Part shown: positions 25,598-33,856 of the stretch, one piece after another
Layout of the letters: each line of letters opens with the position of its first letter
Position numbering within the stretch: position 1 is the stretch's first letter
Origin: Micromonospora chaiyaphumensis
GTDB taxonomy: Bacteria > Actinomycetota > Actinomycetes > Mycobacteriales > Micromonosporaceae
Length of the DNA: 64,000 nucleotides
Direction of reading: 5' to 3'
Assembly (NCBI RefSeq): GCF_900091435.1
Contig: NZ_FMCS01000001.1
Span: 743,512-807,511, forward strand
The notes under the pieces: generated by a model
Database searches by the model: none
Seen by the model: only the letters and a program-made list of their open reading frames with translations
What the model was told of the DNA's origin: nothing
Program-made: the position numbers and the translations under genes

Positions 25598-26895
25598 CCA
25601 CCATCACCGACGTGCACGTGCACGACGTCCGGTTCCCCACGGCCGCCAGCGGCGACGGCTCGGACGCCATCAACCGGGGCGACTACTCGGCCACCTACGT
25701 GGAGCTGACCACGGACGGCGGCCCCACCGGGGCCGGGTTCACCTTCACCAACGGCCGGGGCAACGAGATCACCTGCGCGGCCGTGCGGGCCCTGGCCCAC
25801 CACGTGCGCGGCCGGACCGTCGCGGAGATCGCCGCCGAGCCGGTGGCGTTCTGGCGCTCGCTCACCGCCGACGTCCAGCTGCGCTGGCTCGGCCCCGAGA
25901 AGGGCGTCATCCACATGGCGACCGGCGCGCTGGTCAACGCCGTCTGGGACCTGCGCGCCAAGCTCGCCGGCAAGCCGCTGTGGCGGTTCCTGGCCGAGCT
26001 GCCCACCGACGACCTGGTGGCCACCGTCGACTTCCACCACATCACCGACGCGCTCACCCCCGACGAGGCGGCCGCCATCCTCGACAAGGGGCGCGACGGC
26101 CTCGCCGACCGCCTGGCCGGGCTGGACCGGGACGGCTTCCCCTCGTACACCACGTCGGTCGGCTGGCTCGGCTACCCGGACGACAAGGTGCGGGCGCTCA
26201 CCCGCGCCGCGTACGCCGACGGCTGGCGGGCCGTGAAGATGAAGGTGGGCGGCCCGCTGGACGACGATCTGCGCCGGGCCCGGATCATCCGCGCCGAGAT
26301 CGGTCCGGACGCCCTGCTCATGATGGACGCCAACCAGGTCTGGGACGTCGACCAGGCGATCACCGCGATGACCGCGCTGGCCGAGGTCGACCCGTACTGG
26401 ATCGAGGAGCCGACGCACGCCGACGACGTGCTGGGCCACGCCCGGATCGCCCGCGCGGTCACCGAGCTGACCGGCGGCCGGTGCCGGGTCGCCACCGGCG
26501 AGGTGGCCGCCAACCGGGTGATCTTCAAGCAGCTCCTCCAGGCCGAGGCGATCGGTGTCATGCAGGTCGACGCCTGCCGGGTCGGCGGGGTCGACGAGGT
26601 CCTCGCCGAGCTGCTCATGGCGGCGAAGTTCGGCGTGCCGGTCTGCCCGCACGCGGGTGGCGTCGGCCTCTGCGAGTACGTCCAGCACCTGGCGATCTTC
26701 GACCACCTCCGCGTCGGCACCGGCCTCGACGGCCGGCTGGTCGAGTACGTGGACCACCTGCACGAGCACTTCGTCGACCCGGTCCGCACCCGCGGCGGGC
26801 GCTACCTGCTGCCGACCGCCCCCGGCTACAGCAGCACCATGCGACCGGAGTCGATCGCCGAGTTCCGCTTCCCGGACGGCCCGGCATGGCGCTGA
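25594..26895 (+). CDS. enolase-superfamily sugar-acid dehydratase (L-fuconate dehydratase-like)
   Basis: A 433-residue enzyme of the mandelate racemase/enolase type. AVKMKVGG supplies the K-x-K catalytic lysines, and metal ligands lie in LLMMDANQVWD, WIEEPTHADD and ATGEVAANRV. PVCPHAGGVGLCEYVQH carries the catalytic histidine. The N-terminus (ITDVHVHDVRFPTAASGDGSDAINRGDYSATYVEL) is typical of L-fuconate dehydratases. No UxaA or UxuA dehydratase is present here, so in this operon it could dehydrate altronate or mannonate to KDG; that is inference. It overlaps both neighbours (ATGA at its start, 10 bases at its end). Confidence 0.92.
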   Translation: MTTITDVHVHDVRFPTAASGDGSDAINRGDYSATYVELTTDGGPTGAGFTFTNGRGNEITCAAVRALAHHVRGRTVAEIAAEPVAFWRSLTADVQLRWLGPEKGVIHMATGALVNAVWDLRAKLAGKPLWRFLAELPTDDLVATVDFHHITDALTPDEAAAILDKGRDGLADRLAGLDRDGFPSYTTSVGWLGYPDDKVRALTRAAYADGWRAVKMKVGGPLDDDLRRARIIRAEIGPDALLMMDANQVWDVDQAITAMTALAEVDPYWIEEPTHADDVLGHARIARAVTELTGGRCRVATGEVAANRVIFKQLLQAEAIGVMQVDACRVGGVDEVLAELLMAAKFGVPVCPHAGGVGLCEYVQHLAIFDHLRVGTGLDGRLVEYVDHLHEHFVDPVRTRGGRYLLPTAPGYSSTMRPESIAEFRFPDGPAWR

Positions 26896-28370
26896 CCACC
26901 GACCACCTCGGTCTCGCGACCCTGCGCCGGCTGCCCGTCGAGTGCCGGCCGCTGCTGCGCCCCGGCACCGTCCCGGTGGGCATCGTCCACCTCGGGCTCG
27001 GCGCGTTCCACCGCGCCCACCAGGCCGTGCACACCGAGGCGGCGGTCGCCGTGGCCGGCGGGGACTGGGGCATCGTCGGGGTCGCCCCGCGCAGCACCGC
27101 CGTGGTCGACGCGCTCGCCGCGCAGGACGCCCTGTTCAGCGTCACCACCCTGGCCCCTGAGGGCACGGCCACCCGGGTGGTCGGCGCCCTGGCCGGGGTA
27201 CGCCACGCGCCCGGCGACCCGGCCGCCGTGGTACGCCTGCTCGCCGACCCGGCGATCCGGGTGGTGACGCTGACCGTGACGGAGAAGGCGTACCAGCTCG
27301 ACCCGGTCACCGGCACGCTGTGCGCCGACGCGGACCTGGTGGCCGACCTCACCACCGACCGGCCCCCGCGGACCGTGCCGGGGCTGCTGGTCCGCGGGCT
27401 GCTCGCCAGGGCCGCCGCCGACGCCGGCCCGGTCGCGCTGGTCAGCTGCGACAACCTCCCCGCCAACGGCCGCCGGTTGCGCGGCCTCGTCACCCAGGCG
27501 CTCACGCTGGCCCGGGTGCCCGACGGGCCGGCCGGCTGGATCGAGCGGCAGGTCAGCTTCCCCGGCACCATGGTCGACCGGATCGTGCCGGCCTCCACCC
27601 CGGACACCCTGGACACCGCCCGGCGGGCGCTCGGCGTGACCGACCTGGCGGCGGTGGCCGCCGAGCCGTACTCCCAGTGGGTGCTCGAGGACGACTTCCC
27701 GGCCGGCCGGCCGGCCTGGGAGCGGGCCGGGGCGGTGCTCACCACCGACGCCGGCCCGTGGGAGCGGCTGAAGCTGCGCACCCTCAACGGGGTGCACTCG
27801 GCGACGGCGTACCTGGGGGCCCTGGCCGGCGCGGAGACCGTCGCCGAGGCCCTGGCCCTGCCAGGGCTGGACGACGTGCTGCGCCGGCTCGTCGCCGAGG
27901 ACGTGGCGGCCAGCTTCGCCCCGCCGCCCGGCGTCTCCGTGCCGGCCTACGGCGAGGAGGTGCTGACCCGGTTCGCCAACCCGGCGATCCGGCACCGCAC
28001 CCTTCAGATCGCCATGGACGGCTCGCAGAAGCTGCCCCAGCGGGTGCTGCACACCATCGCCGACCTCCGCGCCGCCGGCCGCCCGGCCCACTGGGCCGCC
28101 CTCGTGGTCGCGGCCTGGTTGCGCTTCGTTCTCGGGTACGCCGACGACGGCCGCCCCCTGCCGCTCGACGACCCGCTCGCCGACCGGATCCGCGCGGCCC
28201 TCGCCGCCGCCCCGGGCACCCCGGCCGGGGCGGTCGACGCGGTCTTCGCGCTGCGCGAGGTCTTCCCCGCCGACCTGGCCGCCGACGACGAGGTCCGGGC
28301 CGGCGTGACCGGCTGGCTCGACGCCCTCGACCGGCACGGCGTCCGGGCCACCCTGGCCGGTGCGGCATGA
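26886..28370 (+). CDS. UxuB/mannitol-dehydrogenase-family oxidoreductase
   Basis: A 494-residue NAD-dependent polyol/uronate dehydrogenase. GIVHLGLGAFHRAHQAVHTEAA is the cofactor-binding start, and VTLTVTEKAYQLDP and LVSCDNLPANGRRLRGLV follow. LKLRTLNGVHSATAYLGALAG holds the catalytic Lys-Asn-His set. The family includes fructuronate reductase (UxuB), tagaturonate reductase (UxaB) and mannitol dehydrogenase. Placement after uxaC and the dehydratase points to reduction of the uronate-derived ketoacid to mannonate or altronate. ATG 26886 lies 10 bases inside the preceding gene. Confidence 0.92.
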   Translation: MALTTDHLGLATLRRLPVECRPLLRPGTVPVGIVHLGLGAFHRAHQAVHTEAAVAVAGGDWGIVGVAPRSTAVVDALAAQDALFSVTTLAPEGTATRVVGALAGVRHAPGDPAAVVRLLADPAIRVVTLTVTEKAYQLDPVTGTLCADADLVADLTTDRPPRTVPGLLVRGLLARAAADAGPVALVSCDNLPANGRRLRGLVTQALTLARVPDGPAGWIERQVSFPGTMVDRIVPASTPDTLDTARRALGVTDLAAVAAEPYSQWVLEDDFPAGRPAWERAGAVLTTDAGPWERLKLRTLNGVHSATAYLGALAGAETVAEALALPGLDDVLRRLVAEDVAASFAPPPGVSVPAYGEEVLTRFANPAIRHRTLQIAMDGSQKLPQRVLHTIADLRAAGRPAHWAALVVAAWLRFVLGYADDGRPLPLDDPLADRIRAALAAAPGTPAGAVDAVFALREVFPADLAADDEVRAGVTGWLDALDRHGVRATLAGAA

Positions 28371-29545
28371 CGCCGCCCCGGGTGGCGCTGATCGGGGCGA
28401 ACGGGCACGGCCGCTGGCACCGGCGGGGCATCGCACCGCTGCACGACGCCGGCCGGGTGCGCCTCGTCGGGCTGGTCGACGTCCGCCCTCTGGAGGACGA
28501 ACCGGCCGCCCCCGTACCGCCCGGGGCGCGGGTCTTCACCGACCACCGGGCCATGCTCGCCGCCGTACGCCCCGACGTGGTGGTGGTCTGCACGCCTCCG
28601 CACACCCACCTGCCGATCGCCCTCGACGCGCTGGCCGCCGGAGCGGACCTGCTGCTGGAGAAACCGCCGGTGCTCGACCTGATCGAACACCGGCGGCTCG
28701 CCGAAGCGGCGGAGGACGCCGGCCGGGCCGTGCAGGTCGGCTTCCAGGCGCTCGGCTCGGCGGCCCTGGCCGAGCTGACCGCCGCGCTCGCGGCCGGACG
28801 GCTCGGCACGGTCACCGCCGTCGCCACCGTGGCGGCCTGGCGCCGGCCCGACGCCTACTACGCCCGCGCCCCGTGGGCCGGCCGCCGCACCCTGGACGGC
28901 CGGCCCGCGCTCGACGGGGCCCTGGCCAACCCCCTCGCCCACGCGGTCATGCAGTGCCTGGCCGTCGCCGAGGCGGTGACCGGCGCGCCGGTCCGGCCGG
29001 CCCGGATCGAGGTGGAGCGCTACCGGGTGCGGCCCATCGAGGTGGACGACACCGCCGTGCTCCGGGTGACGCCCCGGACCGGGCCACCGGTGCTGGCCGC
29101 CGTGACCCTGGCCGGCGAGGCGTACATCGCCGGCGAGGTGCACGTCACGGGCGACCGGGGCCGGGCCGTGCTGGAGTATCCGACCGACCGGCTCCGGCTG
29201 CCCGGTGACCCGGCCCTGCGCGAGGTGCCCGGCCGGCACGGGCTGCTGGAGAACCTGCTCGACCACCGGGCCGCCGGCACCCCGCTGATCGCGCCGCTCG
29301 CGCGGACCGCGCCGTTCACGGCGATCATCGCGGCGCTGCGGGACGCACCGGAGCCGATTCTGCTCGCCGGCGACCTGGTGCGCGCCGAGGGCGACGGGCC
29401 GCGGCGCGAGCGGGTGATCCGGGGCGTCGACGCGGTGCTACGCGGGGCCGCGGAATCAGGGGCGCTGCCGTCGGAGTCGGGGGTGCCGTGGGCGGTCCCG
29501 CCGTACCGGATCGAGCTGCCCGACGGGGAGGCGCCGCAACGGTAG
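28367..29545 (+). CDS. Gfo/Idh/MocA-family oxidoreductase
   Basis: A 392-residue oxidoreductase. VALIGANGHGRWHRRGIAPLHDAGRVRLVGLVD is the Rossmann start; VVVCTPPHTHLPIALDALAAGADLLLEKPPVLD contains the EKP lysine. DGALANPLAHAVMQCLAVAEAV is the downstream His-containing helix. It overlaps the preceding gene by four bases and closes the operon. It is distinct from the family member at 22820 (shorter, different middle domain), so the pair probably act on different steps or form an epimerising couple. Substrate unknown. Confidence 0.9.
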   Translation: MTPPRVALIGANGHGRWHRRGIAPLHDAGRVRLVGLVDVRPLEDEPAAPVPPGARVFTDHRAMLAAVRPDVVVVCTPPHTHLPIALDALAAGADLLLEKPPVLDLIEHRRLAEAAEDAGRAVQVGFQALGSAALAELTAALAAGRLGTVTAVATVAAWRRPDAYYARAPWAGRRTLDGRPALDGALANPLAHAVMQCLAVAEAVTGAPVRPARIEVERYRVRPIEVDDTAVLRVTPRTGPPVLAAVTLAGEAYIAGEVHVTGDRGRAVLEYPTDRLRLPGDPALREVPGRHGLLENLLDHRAAGTPLIAPLARTAPFTAIIAALRDAPEPILLAGDLVRAEGDGPRRERVIRGVDAVLRGAAESGALPSESGVPWAVPPYRIELPDGEAPQR

Positions 29546-29655
29546 TGCAAACCCGGCCCGGACGATCCGGACAGATGCCCGCCTATCCCGCCGCAACCGG
29601 TCGGGGCAATGCCGTACGGCCCGCACCATTGCAACAAACCTGCACACAATACGCA

Positions 29656-29685
29656 TTGACCCATATAAAACAATGACTCTACCGT
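29656..29685 (+). promoter_or_regulatory. candidate promoter of the pectate lyase gene
   Basis: TTGACC at 29656-29661 and TACCGT at 29680-29685 are spaced by 18 bases, a good match to a housekeeping actinobacterial promoter. The surrounding 29,620-29,700 stretch is strikingly AT-rich for this genome (ACACAATACGCATTGACCCA). The pectate lyase ATG follows about 40 bases downstream, behind GGTAGGAG. Confidence 0.5.
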
Positions 29686-29727
29686 CGCAGATATCGGCCA
29701 CCAGAAGCGGACAGGACGGTAGGAGTC

Positions 29728-31074
29728 ATGCGGAGAACAGCAGTCGGCGCGGCGCTCCTCACCGCCGCGCTCGCGGTCACCGGCGCCCCCGCGCCGGCCG
29801 CACCCGCCGGCCCGGCCCTGTCCCGACCGGCCCGCGACCTCGGCCGGCAGGCGCTCCCCGCGAACGACGGCTGGGCCGCCGAGGGCGCCGGCACCACCGG
29901 CGGCGCGGCCGCGGCCCCGGACCGGATCCGGGTGGTCCGCACCCGGGCCGAGCTGGTCGAGGCGCTCGGCGGGGACAACGCCGCCAACGCCGCCGACGCC
30001 ACCCCCAAGATCGTGTACGTGGCCGGCACCGTCGACGGCTTCGAGGGCCCCGACGGCACCCCGCTCGACTGCGCCGACCTGGCCGACCCGGACTACACGC
30101 TGGACGGCTACCTGGCCGCGTACGACCCGGCGGTCTGGGGGCGGGTCGACCCGAGCGGGCCCCTGGAGGCGGCCCGGGTGCGCTCGGCGGCCAACCAGAC
30201 CCGGCAGACCCAGATCAACGTCGGCGCGAACACCACGATCGTCGGGCTGCGCGGCGCCCGGCTCACCGGGCTGACCCTGATGATCGACCGGGTCGACAAC
30301 GTCATCGTCCGCAACCTCACCCTCGCCGACGCCCGGGACTGCTTCCCCGCCTGGTCCCCCACCGACGGCGACGCCGGCAACTGGAACTCCCAGTACGACC
30401 AGATCTCGGTACGCCGCAGCGAGCACGTCTGGGTCGACCACAACACGTTCACCGACGGCGACAACCCGGACGGTGGCCAGCCGACCTACTTCGGCCGGCC
30501 CTACCAGGTGCACGACGGGTCGCTGGACGTCACGCACACGGCCAGCCTGGTCACCGCCTCCTGGAACCGGTTCGCCGGGCGGGACAAGCTGATGCTGATC
30601 GGCTCGTCGAACACCGTCGGCCCGGACGTCGACCGGCTCAAGGTGAGCGTGCACCACAACCTCTTCGACGGCGACCTCCAGCGGCTGCCCCGGGTCCGGT
30701 TCGGCCAGGTCGACGTGCACGAGAATCACTACCGGCTCGGCGGCCCCCGCTTCGAGTACGCCCTCGGCGTCGGCGTGCGGTCCGCCATCGTGGCGGAGAA
30801 CAACTTCTTCACCCTGGCGGGCGACGTCGACCCGGCCGACCTCATCCACGACTGGGGCGGCACCGCGCTGACCGAGCGGGGCAGCTGGCTGCGCCAGGGC
30901 GGCGGCCCGGCCCATCCGGTGGACCTGCTCGGGGCGTACAACGCGGCGCACGACCCGGACCTCGGCGGCGACGCCGGCTGGAGGCCCACCCTGCGCGCCG
31001 CACCCGTGCTGCCCACGCCGCTCGTGCCGCTCGTCGTGGGCGCGTACGCGGGCGCCGGCCGGCTGCCCCTCTGA
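29728..31074 (+). CDS. secreted pectate lyase, polysaccharide lyase family 1
   Basis: A 448-residue exported enzyme that cleaves polygalacturonan by beta-elimination. A Sec signal peptide covers about residues 1-30 (RRTAVGAALLTAALAVTGAPAPAAPA). The beta-helix core has TQINVGANTTIVGLRGARLTGLTLMIDRVDNVIVRNLTL, then WNSQYDQISVRRSEHVWVDHNTFTDG with the calcium-site aspartates. HHNLFDGDLQRLPRVRFGQVDVHENHY holds the catalytic arginine in LPRVRFG. It is transcribed in the same direction as the uronate operon but has its own 182-base upstream region with a promoter-like sequence. Products would enter through the CUT1 importer. Confidence 0.95.
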   Translation: MRRTAVGAALLTAALAVTGAPAPAAPAGPALSRPARDLGRQALPANDGWAAEGAGTTGGAAAAPDRIRVVRTRAELVEALGGDNAANAADATPKIVYVAGTVDGFEGPDGTPLDCADLADPDYTLDGYLAAYDPAVWGRVDPSGPLEAARVRSAANQTRQTQINVGANTTIVGLRGARLTGLTLMIDRVDNVIVRNLTLADARDCFPAWSPTDGDAGNWNSQYDQISVRRSEHVWVDHNTFTDGDNPDGGQPTYFGRPYQVHDGSLDVTHTASLVTASWNRFAGRDKLMLIGSSNTVGPDVDRLKVSVHHNLFDGDLQRLPRVRFGQVDVHENHYRLGGPRFEYALGVGVRSAIVAENNFFTLAGDVDPADLIHDWGGTALTERGSWLRQGGGPAHPVDLLGAYNAAHDPDLGGDAGWRPTLRAAPVLPTPLVPLVVGAYAGAGRLPL

Positions 31075-31110
31075 GCCGGGGCCGCGCCCGTCCCCCACGC
31101 GGCGCCCGGC
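31075..31110 (+). terminator. probable terminator stem-loop after the pectate lyase gene
   Basis: Directly after the TGA, GCCGGGGCCGCG (31075-31086) pairs imperfectly with CGCGGCGCCCGGC (31098-31110) around an 11-base C-rich loop. One bulged base is needed. It lies four bases before the poly-C run. Confidence 0.5.
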
Positions 31111-31112
31111 GA

Positions 31113-31155
<43 letters not shown>

Positions 31156-31172
31156 ACCCTGGAGGAAGCACC

Positions 31173-31436
31173 GTGCGACTCCGACACCGCAGAGGGGCGT
31201 CGGCACCGGCAAGATCAGCGGCTGATCCACTCCCGCACCGGCCGGCGCCTCGTCCTCGGGGCGTCGGCCCGGCTGGAGGTCAGCGGGGCCCGGCAGGGTC
31301 CGCCCGTTCGCGGCGGGCGGCCCGCCGGGCCCGGACCACCCGCACGACCACCAGCAGCACCACCAGGGCGAGCAGCGCCTCGCCGCCCCAGCCGAGCCGC
31401 CGCTCCAGCAGCCGGAACGACGCCCCCGCCAGGTAG
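31173..31436 (+). pseudogene. orphan gene start after the poly-C run
   Basis: GTG 31173 is preceded by TGGAGGAAGCACC, an ideal ribosome binding site and spacing, and begins with basic residues (VRLRHRRGASAPARS) like the start of an exported protein. No hydrophobic segment follows, and the remaining frame to 31436 runs antisense to the DedA gene with shadow-like composition. The simplest reading is the 5' end of a gene whose body is missing here through deletion or misassembly. It could also be a chance start. Confidence 0.3.
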
Positions 31437-31916
31437 CCGAGGAGCGTCACGGCCACCGCCCAGAGCACGCCGCCGGCCAGGTTCGCCACGGTGAACGCGC
31501 GGTGCGGGATGCCGCTCAGCCCGGCCAGCCCGGGCACGAGGGCGCGCAGCGCCGCCGCCCAACCGGCCGAGCACCACGGCGACCGCGCCCCGGCGGCGGA
31601 CCAGCTCCAGCGCCCGCGACAGCTCCCCGGAGCGGACGAAGCGGCGGGGCACGCGGCCCAGCAGGCGGCGGCCGTACCGGCGGCCCACGAGGTAGCCGAC
31701 CTGGTCGCCGACGGCCGCGCCGGCGACCGCGGCGAGGACCACGGCCCAGAGCGGCAGCCGTCCCTCGTGCGCGAGGACCCCGCCGACCAGGACGGCGATC
31801 TCGCCCGGCACGAGCAGCCCGAGGAACGTCGACGCCTCCAGGGCCGGCAGCAGGAACACCAGGGCCAGCACCAGCGCGGGCGGCAGCGCCAGCAGCAGGT
31901 CCAGCACCCGGTCCAC
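31280..31916 (-). pseudogene. DedA-family membrane protein, frameshifted
   Basis: Two overlapping minus-strand frames together encode one DedA protein of about 212 residues. The N-terminal part from GTG 31916 reads PALEASTFLGLLVPGEIAVLVGG and GDQVGYLVGRRYGRRLLGR, both DedA hallmarks, up to VAVVLGR. The C-terminal part is in another frame: WAAALRALVPGLAGLSGIPHRAFTVANLAGGVLWAVAVTLLGYLAG, then a terminal helix and basic tail. The switch falls at about 31,558-31,566, where one extra base (CGGTTGG instead of CGGTGG on the coding strand) would explain it; the span of 637 bases is 3n+1. DedA proteins are inner-membrane lipid transporters. The change may be a real mutation or a sequencing error, since the poly-C run is close. 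Confidence 0.8.
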
Positions 31917-32097
31917 CCGCCGATTGTCACCCGCGGCCCGGTGCCGCCACGCCCGCCCGGCCGGATCGGACATCCGGTCGGAACGAACCGCCGGGTCGAG
32001 GAATACCCGGCCCCCGGACCGGGGACAATGACCGACAGGACGGGACGGTGACGGCGATCGCCCAGGCCCGGGAGGTGCGCGGGACGGGGGACCGGAC

Positions 32098-32541
32098 GTG
32101 GAGGGTGGGACAGCCGCCGGGCTGGTGCCGGGCGACGACCCGGCCGGGACCGCCCCGGCGTTCACGGTCGACGTGCCCGCCGACCCCGCCCGGCTGGCGC
32201 CCACCCGGGAGCGGCTGCGCCGCTGGCTGCGCGCCCACGGGGTGAGCGAGTGGGACGTCGAGACCGTGCTGATCGCCGCCGGCGAGGCGTGCGCCAACGC
32301 CATCGAGCACGGCTACCGCTTCGCGCCGGAGGGGATCACCACGCTGCGGGCCGAGCTGCGCGCCGACCACCTGGTGGTCGAGGTGCGCGACCGCGGCGGC
32401 TGGCGGTCCGACGCCGGCGGGGACCGCACCGACCGGGGCCGGGGGCAGATGATCATGACGCGGGTGATGGACGAGGTGACCGTCGCCGGCACCCCGGAGG
32501 GCACGACCGTTCGCCTCGTCAAGCGACTGACCGGGAGCTGA
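32098..32541 (+). CDS. RsbW-like anti-sigma factor / serine-protein kinase
   Basis: A 147-residue GHKL-type ATP-binding protein. DVETVLIAAGEACANAIEHGYRF contains the N-box (E-x-x-x-N), DHLVVEVRDRGGW the G1-like DxGxW region, and RGRGQMIMTRVMDEVTV the G2 loop (GRGxxIM). This is the HATPase_c_2 family that binds sigma factors or phosphorylates anti-anti-sigma factors. No STAS-domain antagonist, sigma factor or PP2C phosphatase lies beside it, so partners are encoded elsewhere. Start at GTG 32098; no strong ribosome site is seen, so the start is less certain. Confidence 0.88.
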   Translation: MEGGTAAGLVPGDDPAGTAPAFTVDVPADPARLAPTRERLRRWLRAHGVSEWDVETVLIAAGEACANAIEHGYRFAPEGITTLRAELRADHLVVEVRDRGGWRSDAGGDRTDRGRGQMIMTRVMDEVTVAGTPEGTTVRLVKRLTGS

Positions 32542-32584
32542 CCCGGCCCGGCCGTTTCTGGCGAAGATCAGCTATAAGGGACGC

Positions 32585-33352
32585 ATGGAGTTCCCGGCGT
32601 ACCTGGCGACCATGCCGATGCACGCGATCACCGAGATCCACGGGGAGCCGGGCCTGCTGGCCCGCTTCCGGCTGGAGGTCGAGGCGTTCGACGAGCCGGC
32701 CCGGGAACGGCTCACGGCCGCCCTCGACCTCGCCGCCGAGCTGCACCGGGAGGACCGGCGGGTGCGCGAGCCGTACCTGAACCACCTGCTGCGGGTGGCG
32801 ATCCGGATGATGCACCACTACCAGGTGCGGGACGTGGACGTGATCGTCGCGGGCCTGCTGCACGACGCCGTGGAGGACCACCCGGCGGAGCTGGCCGGCC
32901 CGAGCGCCGTGCGACGACTCCAGCTCGGCGCGCCTGGCGCCGCGCAGGGACCTGGAGCCGTCGACCCCACGCCGGCGGCGCTGGCCGAGTTGGCCGCGCG
33001 GTTCGGCCCGCGGGTCGCCCGGCTCGTCGGCGCGGTCACCAACCCGGCGTACGACCCGGGGCGCGACCGGCACGTCCAGTACCGGGAGCACGTGGCGGCG
33101 AGCCTGGACCGGGAGCCCTGGGCCCGGGTGATCAAGGTGTCGGACTTCACCGACAACGGCGTGGGCGTGATCCACACGGTCGGGCCGAAGGTGGCCCGCT
33201 CGGCGGCGAAGTACCGGCCGCTGGTGCCGGTCTTCCGCGACCTCATCGCCCGGCCGGACACGCCCCTGTCCCTGCCGGTGAAGCGGCACATCTTCGCGCA
33301 GCTCGACCTGGCCGAGGAACGGTTCAGCGCCATCCTCGACCAGCCGAACTGA
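32585..33352 (+). CDS. HD-domain protein, RelA/SpoT hydrolase-like
   Basis: A 255-residue protein. YLNHLLRVAIRM places the first histidine at residue 67, and VDVIVAGLLHDAVEDHP gives the HD pair at 93-94 with the VED motif typical of (p)ppGpp hydrolase domains. RVIKVSDFTDNGVG resembles the later K-x-x-D-x-x-x-N motif. Only the hydrolase-like domain is present: there is no synthetase, TGS or ACT domain. It looks like a stand-alone small alarmone hydrolase or a relative acting on another nucleotide. It is transcribed alone between the anti-sigma gene and the convergent barstar-like gene. Confidence 0.82.
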   Translation: MEFPAYLATMPMHAITEIHGEPGLLARFRLEVEAFDEPARERLTAALDLAAELHREDRRVREPYLNHLLRVAIRMMHHYQVRDVDVIVAGLLHDAVEDHPAELAGPSAVRRLQLGAPGAAQGPGAVDPTPAALAELAARFGPRVARLVGAVTNPAYDPGRDRHVQYREHVAASLDREPWARVIKVSDFTDNGVGVIHTVGPKVARSAAKYRPLVPVFRDLIARPDTPLSLPVKRHIFAQLDLAEERFSAILDQPN

Positions 33353-33362
33353 CCGGCTCTGA

Positions 33363-33794
33363 TCAGCCCGCGTCCGGGGGCGGGGCGCCGACCCGGCCGC
33401 CCAGGGCGGCGGTGATCCTGGTCCGCAGGGCGGCCAGCCGGTCGGGGTGGTCGCGCAGCACCACGCGCAGCGAGTGGTGGCCGCCCGCGGCGACCGCGCC
33501 GAGCACGTCGAGGAGGGTGCCGAGCTGGGCCGGCGGCTCGTCGGCGAGCAGATCGGCCGCGTCCCTCACGACGAGGGTCAGCGGGCCGGCGTCGAGCCGG
33601 TCGGCCAGCACGTCGGCGAGCGCGTCCCAGTTGCGCCCGAACCAGCCGGGCAGGGGTACGGCCGCGGCCAGCGCCTCGTGCAGACCCGCCCGGGTCCGGA
33701 CGTGCCCTCCAGCCAGGACCACGCCGGCCGCCTCGGCCTCCGCTCCGGCGTCGAACGCGAGCCAGGCCGGCGGCTGCGGGGACGCTGCGCCCAT
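33363..33794 (-). CDS. barstar-family ribonuclease inhibitor
   Basis: A 143-residue cytoplasmic protein. HVRTRAGLHEALAAAVPLPGWFGRNWDALADVLADRLDAGPLTLVVRDAADLL is the barstar fold signature (L-x-x-x-LPxxFGxNWDAL). The C-terminal half with a VLRDH segment follows. It lies 62 bases downstream of the gene for a secreted barnase-like ribonuclease on the same strand, so the two form a toxin-inhibitor pair in which this protein protects the producer. There is an N-terminal extension of about 25 residues. Its ATG follows a GGAAGGGAA site. Confidence 0.93.
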   Translation of the reverse strand: MGAASPQPPAWLAFDAGAEAEAAGVVLAGGHVRTRAGLHEALAAAVPLPGWFGRNWDALADVLADRLDAGPLTLVVRDAADLLADEPPAQLGTLLDVLGAVAAGGHHSLRVVLRDHPDRLAALRTRITAALGGRVGAPPPDAG

Positions 33795-33856
33795 CGGTTG
33801 TTCCCTTCCGGTCGGCGCGGGCCGGGCCTGCCGGCCCGACCCGCCCCCCACGTCGT

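Noticed and set aside
29546..29655. LacI operator upstream of the pectate lyase
   Set aside because: TGCAAAC and TTGCAACAAACCTGCA-like pieces occur, but none forms a convincing palindrome.
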